DNA of 64,000 nucleotides, from assembly GCF_900111745.1 (NCBI RefSeq), contig NZ_FOIJ01000009.1, positions 1 through 64,000 of the forward strand. The letters run 5' to 3'. Origin of the DNA: Stigmatella erecta. Lineage in GTDB: Bacteria > Myxococcota > Myxococcia > Myxococcales > Myxococcaceae. The position numbers were made by a program, and so were the translations under genes. The notes beneath the pieces were generated by a model. It was given only the letters and a program-made list of their open reading frames with translations. It did not search any database and was not told where the DNA came from. Shown here one piece after another: positions 19,640 through 29,015 of this stretch (positions are counted from its first letter, which is position 1; each line of letters starts with the position of its first letter).

Positions 19640-22600
19640 ATGAACAGACGACACAGCAGATCCGGACTCCTCGCGGGAGTTGTTGCCTGCATGACGGCCG
19701 TGGGCTGCGGAACAGGAGCCTCGCCGGAATCCTCCCTGGCGACACAGCAGCAGGCCCTGGAGGAGGGGCCGGACTTCGTCGTGTCCGCCGTCACCGGCCC
19801 CACGAGCGCTCCGCTGGGCCAGTCCATCTCCGCCTCGGTCACCGTGTGCAACCAGGGCACCCAGAGCGACAGCACCTGGGTCGAAGTCTTCCTCTCCACC
19901 GACACGGTCATCTCCCCGCCCGTTCCTCCCGCGCCCCCCACGGACCTCCTGCTCGGGGGCTCGCACACCGATTACCTCGTTCCTGGGCAGTGCCAGACGC
20001 TGTCGATTTCGGGCACTTCCTGGGGCATCTCTCAAGGCGCGTACTACCTGGGCGCGGTGGCGGACCCACAGAACAGCCGGTTTGAGCGCATCGAGAACAA
20101 CAACAGCCTTGCGGGCAGCCGCATCGGCATCGGCAATGGCGCGGACTTCGTCGTGTCGGCCGTCAACGGCCCCAGCAGTGCCCAGCCTGGCCAGACCCTC
20201 ACCACCTCGGTGACGGTGTGCAACCAGGGCACGCAAAGCGATAGCACCCGGGTCGAGGCCTTCCTCTCCACCGACGCCATCATCTCTCCCCCGTGGCCTC
20301 CGGGAGCTCCGGGTTCTTCGACGGACCTCTTGGTCGGCAGTGCCCATACCGACTCCCTCATGCCTGGGCAGTGCCAAACGCTCTCGCTCAGGGGCTCCCT
20401 CTGGAACCTCCCTCAAGGCGTGTTCTACCTGGGCGCGGTGGTGGATCCTTATGGCGACCGGACGGAACTCATCGAGGACAACAACAGCCTTGCGGGCAGC
20501 CGCATCGGTATCGGCAATGGCGCGGACTTCGTCGTGTCGGCCGTCACCGGCCCCAAGAGTGCCCAGCTTGGCCAGACCCTCACCACCTCGGTGACGGTGT
20601 GCAACCAGGGCACGCAGAGCGATAGCACCCGGGTCGAGGCCTTCCTCTCCACCGACGCCATCATCTCCCCTCCGGTGCCGCCCTCGCCTTCGGCGGACAT
20701 CCCCATTGGGGACGCCCACACCGATGACCTCCATCCTGGGCAGTGCCAGACGCTCTCGATCATGGGCTCCCCCTGGAACCTCCCCTCTTCAGGCGTCTAC
20801 TACCTGGGAGCGGTGGCGGACCCACACAACGAGCGGCTCGAACTCATCGATGACAACAACAGCCTTGCGGGCAGCCGCATCGGCATCGGTAATGGCGCGG
20901 ACTTCGTCGTGTCCGCTGTCACCGGTCCCAAGAGCGCTCAGCGCAATCAGCCGTTCACCACCTCGGTGACGGTGTGCAACCAGGGCACGCAAAGCGATAG
21001 CACCCGGGTCGAGACCTTCCTCTCCACCGACGCCCTCATCTCCCCGCCCGTGCCCCCTGGACCTCCGACGGACATCCCGCTCGGAAGCGCCTACACCGAC
21101 TACCTCTTTCCGGGGCAGTGCCAGACCCTCTCGATCCCGAGCTCCTCTTGGGGCCCGCCTCAGGGGGCGTACTACCTGGGGGCGGTGGTGGATCCCCAGA
21201 ACGACCGGACGGAACTCATCGAGGACAACAACAGCCTTGCGGGCAGCCGCATCGGCATTGGCGAGGGCGCGGACTTCGTCGTGACCGCCGTCACCGGCCC
21301 CGCGAGCACTCAGCAGGGCCAACCCATCACCACCTCGGTGACGGTGTGCAACCAGGGCACCCAGAGCAACAGCACCTGGGTGGAAGTCTTCCTGTCGGCC
21401 GACACCGTCATCGCCCCGCCCGTACCTCCCATGTTCTCAACGGACTTCCCGTTTGGGGGAGCCCCTACCGACCCCCTCTTTCCGGGGCAGTGCCAGACCC
21501 TCTCGATTCCAAGCCCCTCCTGGGGGGGCCCCTCTCAAGGGGCGTACTACCTGGGGGCGGTGGTGGACCCTCAGAATGACCGGACGGAGCTCATCGAGGA
21601 CAACAACAGCCTTGCGGGCAGCCGCATCGGCATCGGCAATGGCGCGGACTTCGTCGTGACCGCCGTCACCGGCCCCAAGAGCACTCAGCAGGGCCAGCCC
21701 ATCACCACCTCGGTGACGGTGTGCAACCAGGGCACCCAGAGCGACAGCACCTGGGTGGAGGTCTTCCTGTCCGCCGACACCGTCATCACCCCTGCCCAGC
21801 CCCCCGTGATCACCCCGGACTTCCCGCTTGGGGGCACGTCCACCGACTTCCTGGCCCCGGGGCAGTGCCAGACCCTCTCGATCCCGAGCTCCTCTTGGGG
21901 CCCGCCTCAGGGGGCGTACTACCTGGGGGCGGTGGTGGACCCTCAGAACGACCGGACGGAGCTCATCGAGGACAACAACAGCCTTGCGGGCAGCCGCATC
22001 GGCATCGGCAATGGCGCGGACTTCATCGTGACCGCCGTCACCGGCCCCAAGAGCACTCAGCAGGGCCAGCCCATCACCACCTCGGTGACGGTGTGCAACC
22101 AGGGCACCCAGAGCGACAGCACCTGGGTGGAGGTCTTCCTGTCCGCCGACACGGTCATCACCCCCGCCCAGCCCCCCGTGGTCACCCCGGACTTCCCGCT
22201 TGGGGGCACGTCCACCGACTTCCTGGCCCCGGGGCAGTGCCAGACCCTCTCGGTGTCAGGCCCCGCCTGGAGTCCTACGCCGGGGGCGTACTACCTGGGG
22301 GCGGTGGTGGATCCCCAGAACGACTGGCCCGAACTCATCAAGGACAACAACACCCTGGTAGGCAGCCGCATCGGCATCGGCTCCCGAGCCGACTTCCTCG
22401 TGACCGCCATCACCGGCCCCAAGAGCGCCCAGGAGGGCCAGTCCATCACCACCTCGGTGACGGTGTGCAACCAAGGTACCCAGGGTGACAGCACCCAGGT
22501 GGAGGTCGTCCTGTCCGCCGACACCCTCATCTCCGCCTCCCCCCCCTATGCGCCTTCAGCGGATTTCCCGCTCGGGAGCGCCTCCACGAACTTCCTCGCG

Positions 22601-23140
22601 CCTGGACAGTGCCAGACCCTCTCGGTGTCAGGCGCCGCCTGGAGCCCTTCTCCGGGCGTTGCTCCCTACCTGGGCGCGGTGGTGGACCCCGAGGATGACC
22701 GGCTCGAACTCATCGAGGACAACAACACCCTGGCGGGCAGCCGCATCGGCATCGGCTCTCGCCCCGACTTCGTCGTGTCCACCGTTACGGGCCCCGCGAG
22801 TGCGTCGCAGAGCAAGTCCATCACCGCCTCGGTGACGGTGTGCAACCAGGGCACCCAACGCAACAGCACCCAGGTCGACGTCTTCCTCTCCTCCGACAAG
22901 ATCATCACGCCCCCCTCGCCGGCCACGTCTCCCATGCTCAGGGATCATTTCGTGGGGGGCGTGAACACCGCCACCCTCGGCCCAGGACAATGCCAGACGC
23001 TGTCCGTGCAGGGCCCTGTCTCCGTGCCCTCGGTGGGGGCGTACTATTGGGGGGCCGTGGCGGATCCGCAGAACTACCAGCCCGAGTTGATGGAAGATAA
23101 CAACGCGAAGGCGGGGTCGCGCATCTCCATCACCCCCTGA
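19640..23140 (+). CDS. Nine-repeat CARDB lipoprotein
   Basis: 1166 residues. GAGG ends 6 bases before ATG 19640, which favours it over ATG 19634. A lipobox (MTAVGC) marks an anchored surface protein. The rest is nine tandem CARDB-like beta domains of 124-127 residues, each starting DFVVSAVTGP and containing SVTVCNQGTQSDST, a PGQCQTLS core and YYLGAVVDPQN...LIEDNNSLAGSRIGIG. Each repeat has two cysteines that could form a disulfide (VCNQG, GQCQT). CARDB domains are cell-adhesion or substrate-binding modules, so a stalk or adhesin is likely. The gene stands alone. Confidence 0.88.
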   Translation: MNRRHSRSGLLAGVVACMTAVGCGTGASPESSLATQQQALEEGPDFVVSAVTGPTSAPLGQSISASVTVCNQGTQSDSTWVEVFLSTDTVISPPVPPAPPTDLLLGGSHTDYLVPGQCQTLSISGTSWGISQGAYYLGAVADPQNSRFERIENNNSLAGSRIGIGNGADFVVSAVNGPSSAQPGQTLTTSVTVCNQGTQSDSTRVEAFLSTDAIISPPWPPGAPGSSTDLLVGSAHTDSLMPGQCQTLSLRGSLWNLPQGVFYLGAVVDPYGDRTELIEDNNSLAGSRIGIGNGADFVVSAVTGPKSAQLGQTLTTSVTVCNQGTQSDSTRVEAFLSTDAIISPPVPPSPSADIPIGDAHTDDLHPGQCQTLSIMGSPWNLPSSGVYYLGAVADPHNERLELIDDNNSLAGSRIGIGNGADFVVSAVTGPKSAQRNQPFTTSVTVCNQGTQSDSTRVETFLSTDALISPPVPPGPPTDIPLGSAYTDYLFPGQCQTLSIPSSSWGPPQGAYYLGAVVDPQNDRTELIEDNNSLAGSRIGIGEGADFVVTAVTGPASTQQGQPITTSVTVCNQGTQSNSTWVEVFLSADTVIAPPVPPMFSTDFPFGGAPTDPLFPGQCQTLSIPSPSWGGPSQGAYYLGAVVDPQNDRTELIEDNNSLAGSRIGIGNGADFVVTAVTGPKSTQQGQPITTSVTVCNQGTQSDSTWVEVFLSADTVITPAQPPVITPDFPLGGTSTDFLAPGQCQTLSIPSSSWGPPQGAYYLGAVVDPQNDRTELIEDNNSLAGSRIGIGNGADFIVTAVTGPKSTQQGQPITTSVTVCNQGTQSDSTWVEVFLSADTVITPAQPPVVTPDFPLGGTSTDFLAPGQCQTLSVSGPAWSPTPGAYYLGAVVDPQNDWPELIKDNNTLVGSRIGIGSRADFLVTAITGPKSAQEGQSITTSVTVCNQGTQGDSTQVEVVLSADTLISASPPYAPSADFPLGSASTNFLAPGQCQTLSVSGAAWSPSPGVAPYLGAVVDPEDDRLELIEDNNTLAGSRIGIGSRPDFVVSTVTGPASASQSKSITASVTVCNQGTQRNSTQVDVFLSSDKIITPPSPATSPMLRDHFVGGVNTATLGPGQCQTLSVQGPVSVPSVGAYYWGAVADPQNYQPELMEDNNAKAGSRISITP
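19772..23137 (+). repeat. Tandem 372-381-bp coding repeats (nine units)
   Basis: Units start at 19772, 20144, 20525, 20900, 21272, 21647, 22019, 22391 and 22766, all in frame. Units 6 and 7 are nearly identical for their first roughly 245 bases. The last third of unit 6 matches unit 4 instead, a mosaic pattern expected from recombination between repeats. Confidence 0.9.
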
Positions 23141-23377
23141 CCCAGGCGGCGGAAAGCAACCCCTCGGGCAGCGGCGTGAAGACACGCCGCCGCTGCTCCT
23201 CCCGCCGGCCCCATCCATCACGTGACCGGGCGCCGCATCCGTCACCTGGCCATCCGAATCGAAGACGTGCTGAGAAGGCTCCCGCCGGGCAGTGAGCGCC
23301 TTGCCAGAGCCCCCATGAGGCAGGGCATGTGCTCGAACAGCGGCTTGGACTGCTCAGGTAGCAGGCGGGCCCTGAAC

Positions 23378-24778
23378 TCACTCCGTCTTCTTCGGCGGGG
23401 CCCCCGGCTCGGCGCTCAGCACTTTCGCGAGCGCCATCATCTGCGCCACCAGACTGGCCAGCGCCTGACCCTCCTGCGGACCCGCTCCCGTGCCGAGGGA
23501 GATCGATCGCAGTTCCTGGGGCTGAGGCAGCTTCTCGGCGATGGTGGGCAGCAACTCCACCAGCCGCGCCTGCACGTTGGCGGAACTCAGTCCGTTGTGG
23601 ATGCGCTGGCGGGCTTCGAGCATCTCCAACTCCACGCGGGCCTGCCGGTTGGAGGCCTCGCGCTCGACGTCCTGCACGGCAATGCCCGCGAGCGCCTCGC
23701 GCTGGCGCTGAGCGGACTCCACCTCCTGCCTGCGCTGCGTTAACTCCTCCTCCACCGCCAGCCGGGCCTTCTCCAACTCGGCATAATGGAGCGTGGACTG
23801 CTGACGCTCCACAGCCAGCTTGCGAGCATGCTCTTCCTCCCGTTGCTGGCGGCGCAACTGCTCGGCCTGTTCGCGATCATATGTCTCGGCCTCCTTGCGC
23901 GAGCGCAGCAGGGCCAACTCGCCCTCGGTCTCCAAGCGGGAGCGCTCCCGCTCCTGGCTCACCTCCAACTCGCGGCGGGAGATGGCTTCCTCGGTCTCCA
24001 GCCCGGCCAGGCGTGCCACGCGCTCCCGCTCGGCCCGGAAGGGCTTCTGCAGGCTCTCCCAGAGCCGCGCTGAGCTGACCACCGCTTCTTTGATCTGTAC
24101 GGTGACGATGCGCAAGCCCAGGCCCTTGTCGCTGCCGCCACCGCCCTCGGCCACCTGGCTCAGGCGCGCCGTGAGCTCTTCGATGATGGGCTGCTTGTCC
24201 GAGAGCACCGCATCGATACTCATGGTGGCCACCTTGTCCTTGATAGCGGCCTCGGCCTGCTCGCGCAGTTGTACGTTCACCACGCGCATGGGGTCCTCGG
24301 TGTCGGTGAAGTCCAGCTTCTTATACGCGGTGGAGAAGTCCTCGACGATCCACTGCACGTAGCCCTGGACGAGCAACCCCTGCAGCTCACGGCAGATGCA
24401 GTGCGCGTTGATGAGGATGGTCTGCATCGCGCCGGGAACGACGAGGAACGAGTCCGTCGCCGGGTTGAAAGGAAAGGAGACGCCCAGACCGATGTGCAGC
24501 GGCTGGTCATGCCCGCGGCGGGTGTGGACCACGTAGGCATTGGGAGGGACGACGACGGTGCGCCAGCGCCAGAAGCCGGTGATGCGCACGTCCACGGCAT
24601 TGCCTCCGGGCATTTCGGGAGGCGTGGGCCCGCCACCTGGGCCCCTGCGCCGCACCGCCACGGCCTGCTGGGGCATGGCGGCCATGTTCGACGCCATCTT
24701 CCGAGCCTTGAGGTCCACCTCGACGCGCTGTTGCTGCTCTTGGACTTGATCCAAGTACTCATTCCGCATGGAGTTCAT
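23378..24778 (-). CDS. SPFH/band 7-like protein with long coiled coil
   Basis: About 466 residues if started at MNSMRNEYL (24778; ATG 24769 also possible). The open frame reaches 25192 but that part lacks protein character. After a basic/Gly-Pro-rich N-terminus, a band 7 domain (about 60-250) shows VVPPNAYVVHTRRG...VVNVQLREQAEAAIKDKVATMSID. A charged coiled coil of about 150 residues follows (RERVARLAGLETEEAISRRELEVSQERERSR and so on), as in flotillins. No hydrophobic anchor is obvious. Flotillin-like proteins scaffold membrane microdomains. It is divergent from a CheR-like gene. Confidence 0.72.
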   Translation of the reverse strand: MNSMRNEYLDQVQEQQQRVEVDLKARKMASNMAAMPQQAVAVRRRGPGGGPTPPEMPGGNAVDVRITGFWRWRTVVVPPNAYVVHTRRGHDQPLHIGLGVSFPFNPATDSFLVVPGAMQTILINAHCICRELQGLLVQGYVQWIVEDFSTAYKKLDFTDTEDPMRVVNVQLREQAEAAIKDKVATMSIDAVLSDKQPIIEELTARLSQVAEGGGGSDKGLGLRIVTVQIKEAVVSSARLWESLQKPFRAERERVARLAGLETEEAISRRELEVSQERERSRLETEGELALLRSRKEAETYDREQAEQLRRQQREEEHARKLAVERQQSTLHYAELEKARLAVEEELTQRRQEVESAQRQREALAGIAVQDVEREASNRQARVELEMLEARQRIHNGLSSANVQARLVELLPTIAEKLPQPQELRSISLGTGAGPQEGQALASLVAQMMALAKVLSAEPGAPPKKTE

Positions 24779-24967
24779 CGACTTCGCCGCCCAACGCCCC
24801 GGAGCCGCGCCGACCGTCGGCACGCCGCGCCCGAAAGCTCGAAGGGATCCATCTAACCAGAACGATGCCCCCAAGGGGATACACTCTTGAACTTCTCTAC
24901 AGGGAAACAAGCGATGAGCCTGTTTCAGTAGAATGAGACTTACCTGGCACGGCAGGAGATGGGCTGG

Positions 24968-24998
24968 TTGATGCAACCGTTTAAAAACCCAGTATAAA
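24968..24998 (+). promoter_or_regulatory. Possible promoter for the CheR-type gene
   Basis: In an unusually AT-rich patch between the two divergent genes, TTGATG (24968-24973) precedes TATAAA (24993-24998) with a 19-base gap. The -10 match is good and the spacing is long. Weak evidence. Confidence 0.28.
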
Positions 24999-25011
24999 CT
25001 CTCCCAGCGCG

Positions 25012-25860
25012 ATGGGGCCTCCTGCTGCCTTCTCCATGACCGACGACGAATGCGTGGAACTGTTGCAGTGGGCCGCGCCACGCCTTCGCTTGCGCTGGGA
25101 GGGCTTTCGCCGGGTGCGGGGGCAGGTGTGCAAGCGCCTCGTGCGCCGGATGAAGGTGCTCGGGTTGGAAAGCGCCTCCGCGTATCGCGCACGCTTGGAA
25201 GCAGACTCTTCCGAGTGGACCATGCTCGACTCGCTCTGCCGCGTCACCATCTCCCGCTTCTATCGGGACCATCGCGTCTTCGATGTGCTGAGCAAGCACC
25301 TCCTGCCCCCGCTCCTGCACGGCGTGAAGGCCCGAAGCGAGCGGGTGTTCCGGGTCTGGAGCGCCGGTTGTGCCTCCGGCGAGGAGCCCTACACCGTGGC
25401 CGTCCTCTTCCACCTTGGCCTCGCCCCCCAGGTACCGGGACTCCAACTGGAGCTTCTTGCCACCGATGCGGACGAGTTCCTGCTCGAGCGCGCTCGCCGA
25501 GGATGCTATCCGCCCAGCACCTTGCGCGAGTTGCCCCCCGAGTGGGCCTCCCAGGCCTTCACCCTCACGCCCCAAGGCGAACAGTGCCTCACACCCGAGC
25601 TCCGCCAAGTCCCCACCTTCCAGCGTCAGGACCTGCGCGCTGACATGCCAGAGGGCCTCTTCCACCTCGTGCTCTGCCGCAATGTGGCCTTCACATACTT
25701 CGCACCGCCGCTCCAGCGCGAGGTGCTTGCTCGCCTCGTGGAGCGGCTGGCGCCCGGCGGTCTACTGACCATCGGAGGGCACGAATCCCTTCCCGAGGGC
25801 GCGATGGGCCTGGAGCGCGCCGCTGGGCCGCTGCCCATCTTTCGCAAACCCGGAGGCTGA
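25012..25860 (+). CDS. CheR-type protein-glutamate methyltransferase
   Basis: 282 residues from ATG 25012 (ATG 25036 possible). It has the CheR N-terminal helical domain and catalytic domain: a conserved ITISRFYRD-like segment (VTISRFYRDHRVFDVL), the SAM-binding VWSAGCASGEEPYTVA, LLATDADEFLLERARRG, and FHLVLCRNVAFTYF. It transfers methyl groups to receptor glutamates. No CheB, receptor or CheA lies nearby, so it is a stand-alone member whose substrate could be something other than a chemoreceptor. The adjacent divergent gene encodes the SPFH protein. Confidence 0.85.
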   Translation: MGPPAAFSMTDDECVELLQWAAPRLRLRWEGFRRVRGQVCKRLVRRMKVLGLESASAYRARLEADSSEWTMLDSLCRVTISRFYRDHRVFDVLSKHLLPPLLHGVKARSERVFRVWSAGCASGEEPYTVAVLFHLGLAPQVPGLQLELLATDADEFLLERARRGCYPPSTLRELPPEWASQAFTLTPQGEQCLTPELRQVPTFQRQDLRADMPEGLFHLVLCRNVAFTYFAPPLQREVLARLVERLAPGGLLTIGGHESLPEGAMGLERAAGPLPIFRKPGG

Positions 25861-25885
25861 TGTGAAACATGAGCTCCGCTCAGCG

Positions 25886-26000
25886 TTGGGCCGCAATTCT
25901 CTCCAGGGTCTTCCCAAGCTCGGTTCTCGCCGTTGTACGAGGCATCGAACACCAGGGTGATGAAGCCTCGCTCCCCAGCCCCCAGGCGGTGCTGGACAGT
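25886..26000 (-). pseudogene. Remnant of a YcjY-like alpha/beta hydrolase
   Basis: The minus strand reads ...GERGFITLVFDASYNGENRAWEDPG, a close match in pattern to the N-terminal strand region of YcjY/X-Pro-peptidase-like hydrolases (RGFVTLAFDAS-QGES-GEPR-LEDP). Only about 38 codons remain, with no nucleophile elbow downstream. It lies beside a broken LysR gene, a usual neighbour of such hydrolases. Confidence 0.55.
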
Positions 26001-26067
26001 GCCCGATGGCGTTGGCCGGTTGGACCGGCACGTTGAAACGCTCTCGACGGCGAGCGAAGGGAGGCAG

Positions 26068-26799
26068 CTAAGTCTTCATCTTCGCCGCCCCCGGCTTCGC
26101 GGTCAGCTCACGAATCGTCGCGACGAAGAGCCGGAGCGGGGCGGAGCTCTGGGCTCGGCTCGGAGAGTAGAGAAAGAAGCCGGGAACATCCGCGGCGTAC
26201 GGCTCGAGCACGCGCCGAAGACTTCCCGTCCGAAGCTGCTCCTTGACCAGAGGTTCCATCACGTACGCCAAGCCCAACCCCTGCTCAGCCCACGCCGTGC
26301 AGAAGAGGCCGTCGTTGACGACCAGGCTTCCTCGGACGGGAACGCGCCACGTCCTGCGGCCCCGTTCGAGCTCCCACGCATAGAGCGAGCCCGTGGTGTC
26401 CGAGCGAAACGTCAGGCACTCGTGATGAAGGAGATCCTCGGGATGCTCTGGAGTCCCGTGCTTGTCGAGGTAGCCGGGCGCACCGACGACGATGAACCGA
26501 AAAGAGTCGGTGAGACGGACGCTCACCATATCGCGCTCGACGAACTCACTCGGAACTTCGGCAACACGGGCTCGATCACGAAGTGGAACGCCGAGCGGGG
26601 CACCGTCAACCGCACGCGGCCGGCCACCTCGCCAGGTTTGGCGGTGACCTCCGTGAGTGCGGCGCGCACCTGTGCGACGGCCGGGCTCGCAGACTCCAAG
26701 AGGCGCCTTCCCGCATCGGTGAGGGACACGCTGCGCGTCGTGCGTGCCACGAGGGTCACGTGGAGCGCCTCCTCAAGCTGGCGCACGCTTTGGTGGGCT
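26068..26799 (-). pseudogene. LysR-type regulator, 5'-truncated and frameshifted
   Basis: Two pieces of one LysR gene lie in different frames. The upstream piece (26523-26799) has the end of the HTH and linker (SVRQLEEALHVTLVARTTRSVSLTDAGRRLL...VEPVLPKFR). The downstream piece (26068-26529) has the effector domain (FVERDMVSVRLTDSFRFIVVGAPGYLDKHG...). At the join, PKFR runs straight into the frame of EFVERDM, so about 40 codons of the family are missing and the frame is lost. The first roughly 30 codons are absent, and the IS3 element abuts this end. Non-functional. Confidence 0.85.
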
Positions 26800-26822
26800 T
26801 GCCCCGATTTAGTGGACACAGG
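26800..26822 (+). repeat. IS3 terminal inverted repeat (orfB end)
   Basis: Begins TGCCCCGATTTAGTGGACAC and matches the other end at 28027-28049 with a few mismatches. The outer flank is GGCT. Confidence 0.85.
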
Positions 26823-26824
26823 AC

Positions 26825-27700
26825 TTAAGCTGCCAACGTAACAGGTAGGGCCGCGTTCTCAAAGTCCACCGGGCTGACGTAGCCCAGCGTCGAGTGCCGC
26901 CGCTGCCGATTGTAGAAGACCTCGATGTACTCGAAGAGGGCCAAGCGGGCCTGCTGACGCGTGGCGAAGTCAGTTCGGTAGACCAGCTCCTGCTTCAAGC
27001 TGCTGAAGAAGCTCTCCACCACGGCGTTGTCCCAGCAATTGCCCTTCCTGGACATGCTGCACTCAATGCCCCGAGCGGCCAGCACCTGCTGGTAATCGGC
27101 GCTGGCGTACTGGCTGCCCCGGTCCGAGTGGTGGATGAGCCCCTTGGGGGGTTGGCGCCCTTGCAGCGCCATCTCCAAGCCTGAGAGTACCAGGTGCCGG
27201 TCGATGTGCTCGCCCATGGCCCAGCCCACCACTTTGCGGCTGAACAGGTCCATCACCACCGCCAAGTACAGCCAGCCTTCGGCCGTCCACACGTAGGTAA
27301 TGTCCGTGGCCCAGGTGCGGTTGGGAGCCTGGGGGCTGAAGTCCCTGTTGAGCACGTTGGGAGCCACCGGCAGGCCATGCCTGGAGTCCGTGGTGCACAC
27401 CCGGCGGCGCCTTCGGCGGGCGGCCAGCTTCTGCTGCTCCATGAGCCGCGCCACGCGCTTGCGGCTCACTCGGCGGCCCTGAGCCCGCAGCTGGGCGTGC
27501 ACCCGGGGGCTGCCGTACACTCCGCGGCTGTCTCGGTGGGCTTGGGCCACCTCGGCCGCCAGCCTCTGGTCTTCCTGCTGCCGCGCCGACTCCGGACGCC
27601 GACTCCAGGCATAGAAGCCCGAGCGCGACACCTCCAGCTGCTCACACAGGAACTCCACCGGGAAATGGGCCTTCTGCGCTTGGATGAACTCGAACTTCAC
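26825..27700 (-). CDS. IS3-family transposase OrfB (DDE integrase)
   Basis: 291 residues. It has an HTH_21 region ([26 protein letters not shown]) and an rve integrase core with the DDE triad: [19 protein letters not shown] and [18 protein letters not shown] (Glu). Its own start would be GTG 27700 inside the end of orfA, but the frame is open upstream to the A7 run at 27732-27738. It is probably made as an OrfAB fusion by -1 slippage there, the standard way in this family. It ends at the left inverted repeat. Confidence 0.95.
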   Translation of the reverse strand: MKFEFIQAQKAHFPVEFLCEQLEVSRSGFYAWSRRPESARQQEDQRLAAEVAQAHRDSRGVYGSPRVHAQLRAQGRRVSRKRVARLMEQQKLAARRRRRRVCTTDSRHGLPVAPNVLNRDFSPQAPNRTWATDITYVWTAEGWLYLAVVMDLFSRKVVGWAMGEHIDRHLVLSGLEMALQGRQPPKGLIHHSDRGSQYASADYQQVLAARGIECSMSRKGNCWDNAVVESFFSSLKQELVYRTDFATRQQARLALFEYIEVFYNRQRRHSTLGYVSPVDFENAALPVTLAA

Positions 27701-28002
27701 TTCGAGCCCTCCTTGGCGAAGAAGGCCGCCGCTTTTTTTAGGAAGTCTCGCTCCATCAGCAGCTGCCGGTTCTCTCGCCGCAGCTGGAGCAGCTCCTCAC
27801 GCTCCGTCTGGCTCAACGGCTCGGGCCCTGCGGGGGCCTCGCTTCGCTCGGCGTGCTGCACCCACTGCCGCAGCGCCGACTCCGTCAAGTCCAAGTCCTT
27901 GGCCACCTGCGGCAGGGACTTGCCGCTCTCTCGGGCCAGCTTCACCGCCTCGGCCTTGAATTCCTCGGTGAACTGCCGCCTCTTCCTTCTCTCCATGGAC
28001 AC
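27697..28002 (-). CDS. IS3-family transposase OrfA
   Basis: 101 residues: a HTH of the transposase_8 type ([41 protein letters not shown]), then a leucine-zipper-like stretch ([23 protein letters not shown]). It overlaps orfB by 4 bases. A run of seven A on the coding strand (27738 to 27732) near FLKK is the likely frameshift site. Confidence 0.95.
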   Translation of the reverse strand: MSMERRKRRQFTEEFKAEAVKLARESGKSLPQVAKDLDLTESALRQWVQHAERSEAPAGPEPLSQTEREELLQLRRENRQLLMERDFLKKAAAFFAKEGSK

Positions 28003-28026
28003 TCCTCCTTGTGCTTCGACTTATCG

Positions 28027-28049
28027 GGCGTGTCCACAAAACCGGGGCA
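28027..28049 (-). repeat. IS3 terminal inverted repeat (orfA end)
   Basis: Read from outside it begins TGCCCCGGTTTTGTGGACAC and pairs with the repeat at 26800-26822. The base after it starts the second GGCT copy of the target duplication. Confidence 0.85.
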
Positions 28050-28061
28050 GGCTCAGACACC

Positions 28062-28385
28062 ATGAGTACCAAGTCCGAACCCACCGCCGCCCAGAAGTCC
28101 CTCGGGGACTTCGCGCCGAAGCTCGTGGAACTCACCGATGAAGTCCTCTTTGCCGACGTCTGGGAGCGGCCGCAGCTCAGCAAGCGCGACCGGAGCCTCA
28201 TCACCTGCGCGGCCCTTGTCGCGATGGGCAAGACCGAGCAGATGGAATTTCACTTCCCGAAGGCCATCGCGAACGGCGTCACGCAGGAGGAACTGGCCGA
28301 GCTGATCACGCACCTCGCGTTCTACGCGGGATGGCCAAACGCGATGAGCGCCGCGCAACGCGCGAAGACACTCGCGCCGAAGTGA
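28062..28385 (+). CDS. Carboxymuconolactone decarboxylase-family protein
   Basis: 107 residues from ATG 28062, 12 bases past the IS end. The pattern [74 protein letters not shown] is typical of CMD/AhpD-like proteins of the 4-carboxymuconolactone decarboxylase type. There is no CxxC, so a peroxidase role is unlikely. The IS sits just before the start and has probably removed or replaced its promoter. A cupin gene follows after 19 bases; such CMD-cupin pairs are common, often next to a LysR gene, as here. Confidence 0.85.
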   Translation: MSTKSEPTAAQKSLGDFAPKLVELTDEVLFADVWERPQLSKRDRSLITCAALVAMGKTEQMEFHFPKAIANGVTQEELAELITHLAFYAGWPNAMSAAQRAKTLAPK

Positions 28386-28404
28386 CCTGAACGAGAGCCA
28401 AACC

Positions 28405-28905
28405 ATGCAAAGCACTCGCCTTGTTCTCATTGCCGGTGCGCTCTTGCTCGCTGCGTGCGCGAGCGGCCCTTCACCGCGCCCGAGCGCGCCTTGGACCGGC
28501 GCGGAGCGTATCGAGATCGCTCGCGCCGGCTCCCGGCTACCGGCGGAGGGCGCGGCCGCGAACTTCACGGGCCGCGCCCTCATCACGCCGCTATTCCAAG
28601 CGACCGAGTACACCCGTGCGGGCGGCGCGTCGGTCTCGTTCGAACCCAGCGCGCGGACCGCGTGGCACAGCCATCCCGCCGGACGGACGCTGATTGTCGT
28701 CGCGGGCACGGGCTGGGTGAAGGAGTGGGGCGGCGTGAAGCAGGAGATCCGTCCCGGAGACGTCATCTGGACGCCGCCCGGCGTGAAGCACTGGCATGGC
28801 GCGACGGTCACGGAGGGCATGACCCACTTCGCCCTGCAGGAACACGTCGACGGCAAGGTGGTTGAATGGTTGGAGCACGTCAGCGAGGAAGAGTATCGGC
28901 GCTGA
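28405..28905 (+). CDS. Cupin lipoprotein
   Basis: 166 residues with a lipobox (LLAACAS, Cys 19). A cupin_2 barrel follows, with metal-site histidines in [20 protein letters not shown] and [27 protein letters not shown]. It resembles the quercetinase-like or carboxymuconolactone-associated cupins that accompany CMD proteins. The lipobox places it in the envelope, unlike the cytosolic CMD protein. Function unknown. Confidence 0.82.
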   Translation: MQSTRLVLIAGALLLAACASGPSPRPSAPWTGAERIEIARAGSRLPAEGAAANFTGRALITPLFQATEYTRAGGASVSFEPSARTAWHSHPAGRTLIVVAGTGWVKEWGGVKQEIRPGDVIWTPPGVKHWHGATVTEGMTHFALQEHVDGKVVEWLEHVSEEEYRR

Positions 28906-29015
28906 CCTGAGCACGTCATTGCCCCGGAGAGCTGTCAGCTGCTCGTGACGGGAGACGTGCTCTTCAGCGCGCTTGGCACCACCCTCGGAGCGGTTGGCTC
29001 CCAGGCGGCGCAATA

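Larger units (their letters stand above)
26800..28049 (-). mobile_element. IS3-family insertion sequence, complete
   Basis: 1250 bp bounded by imperfect 23-bp inverted repeats that start TGCCCC and share GTGGACAC, and flanked on both sides by GGCT, a 4-bp target duplication (26796-26799 and 28050-28053). It encodes overlapping orfA and orfB in the usual -1 arrangement. All parts look intact, so it may still be active or be a recent arrival. Confidence 0.92.
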
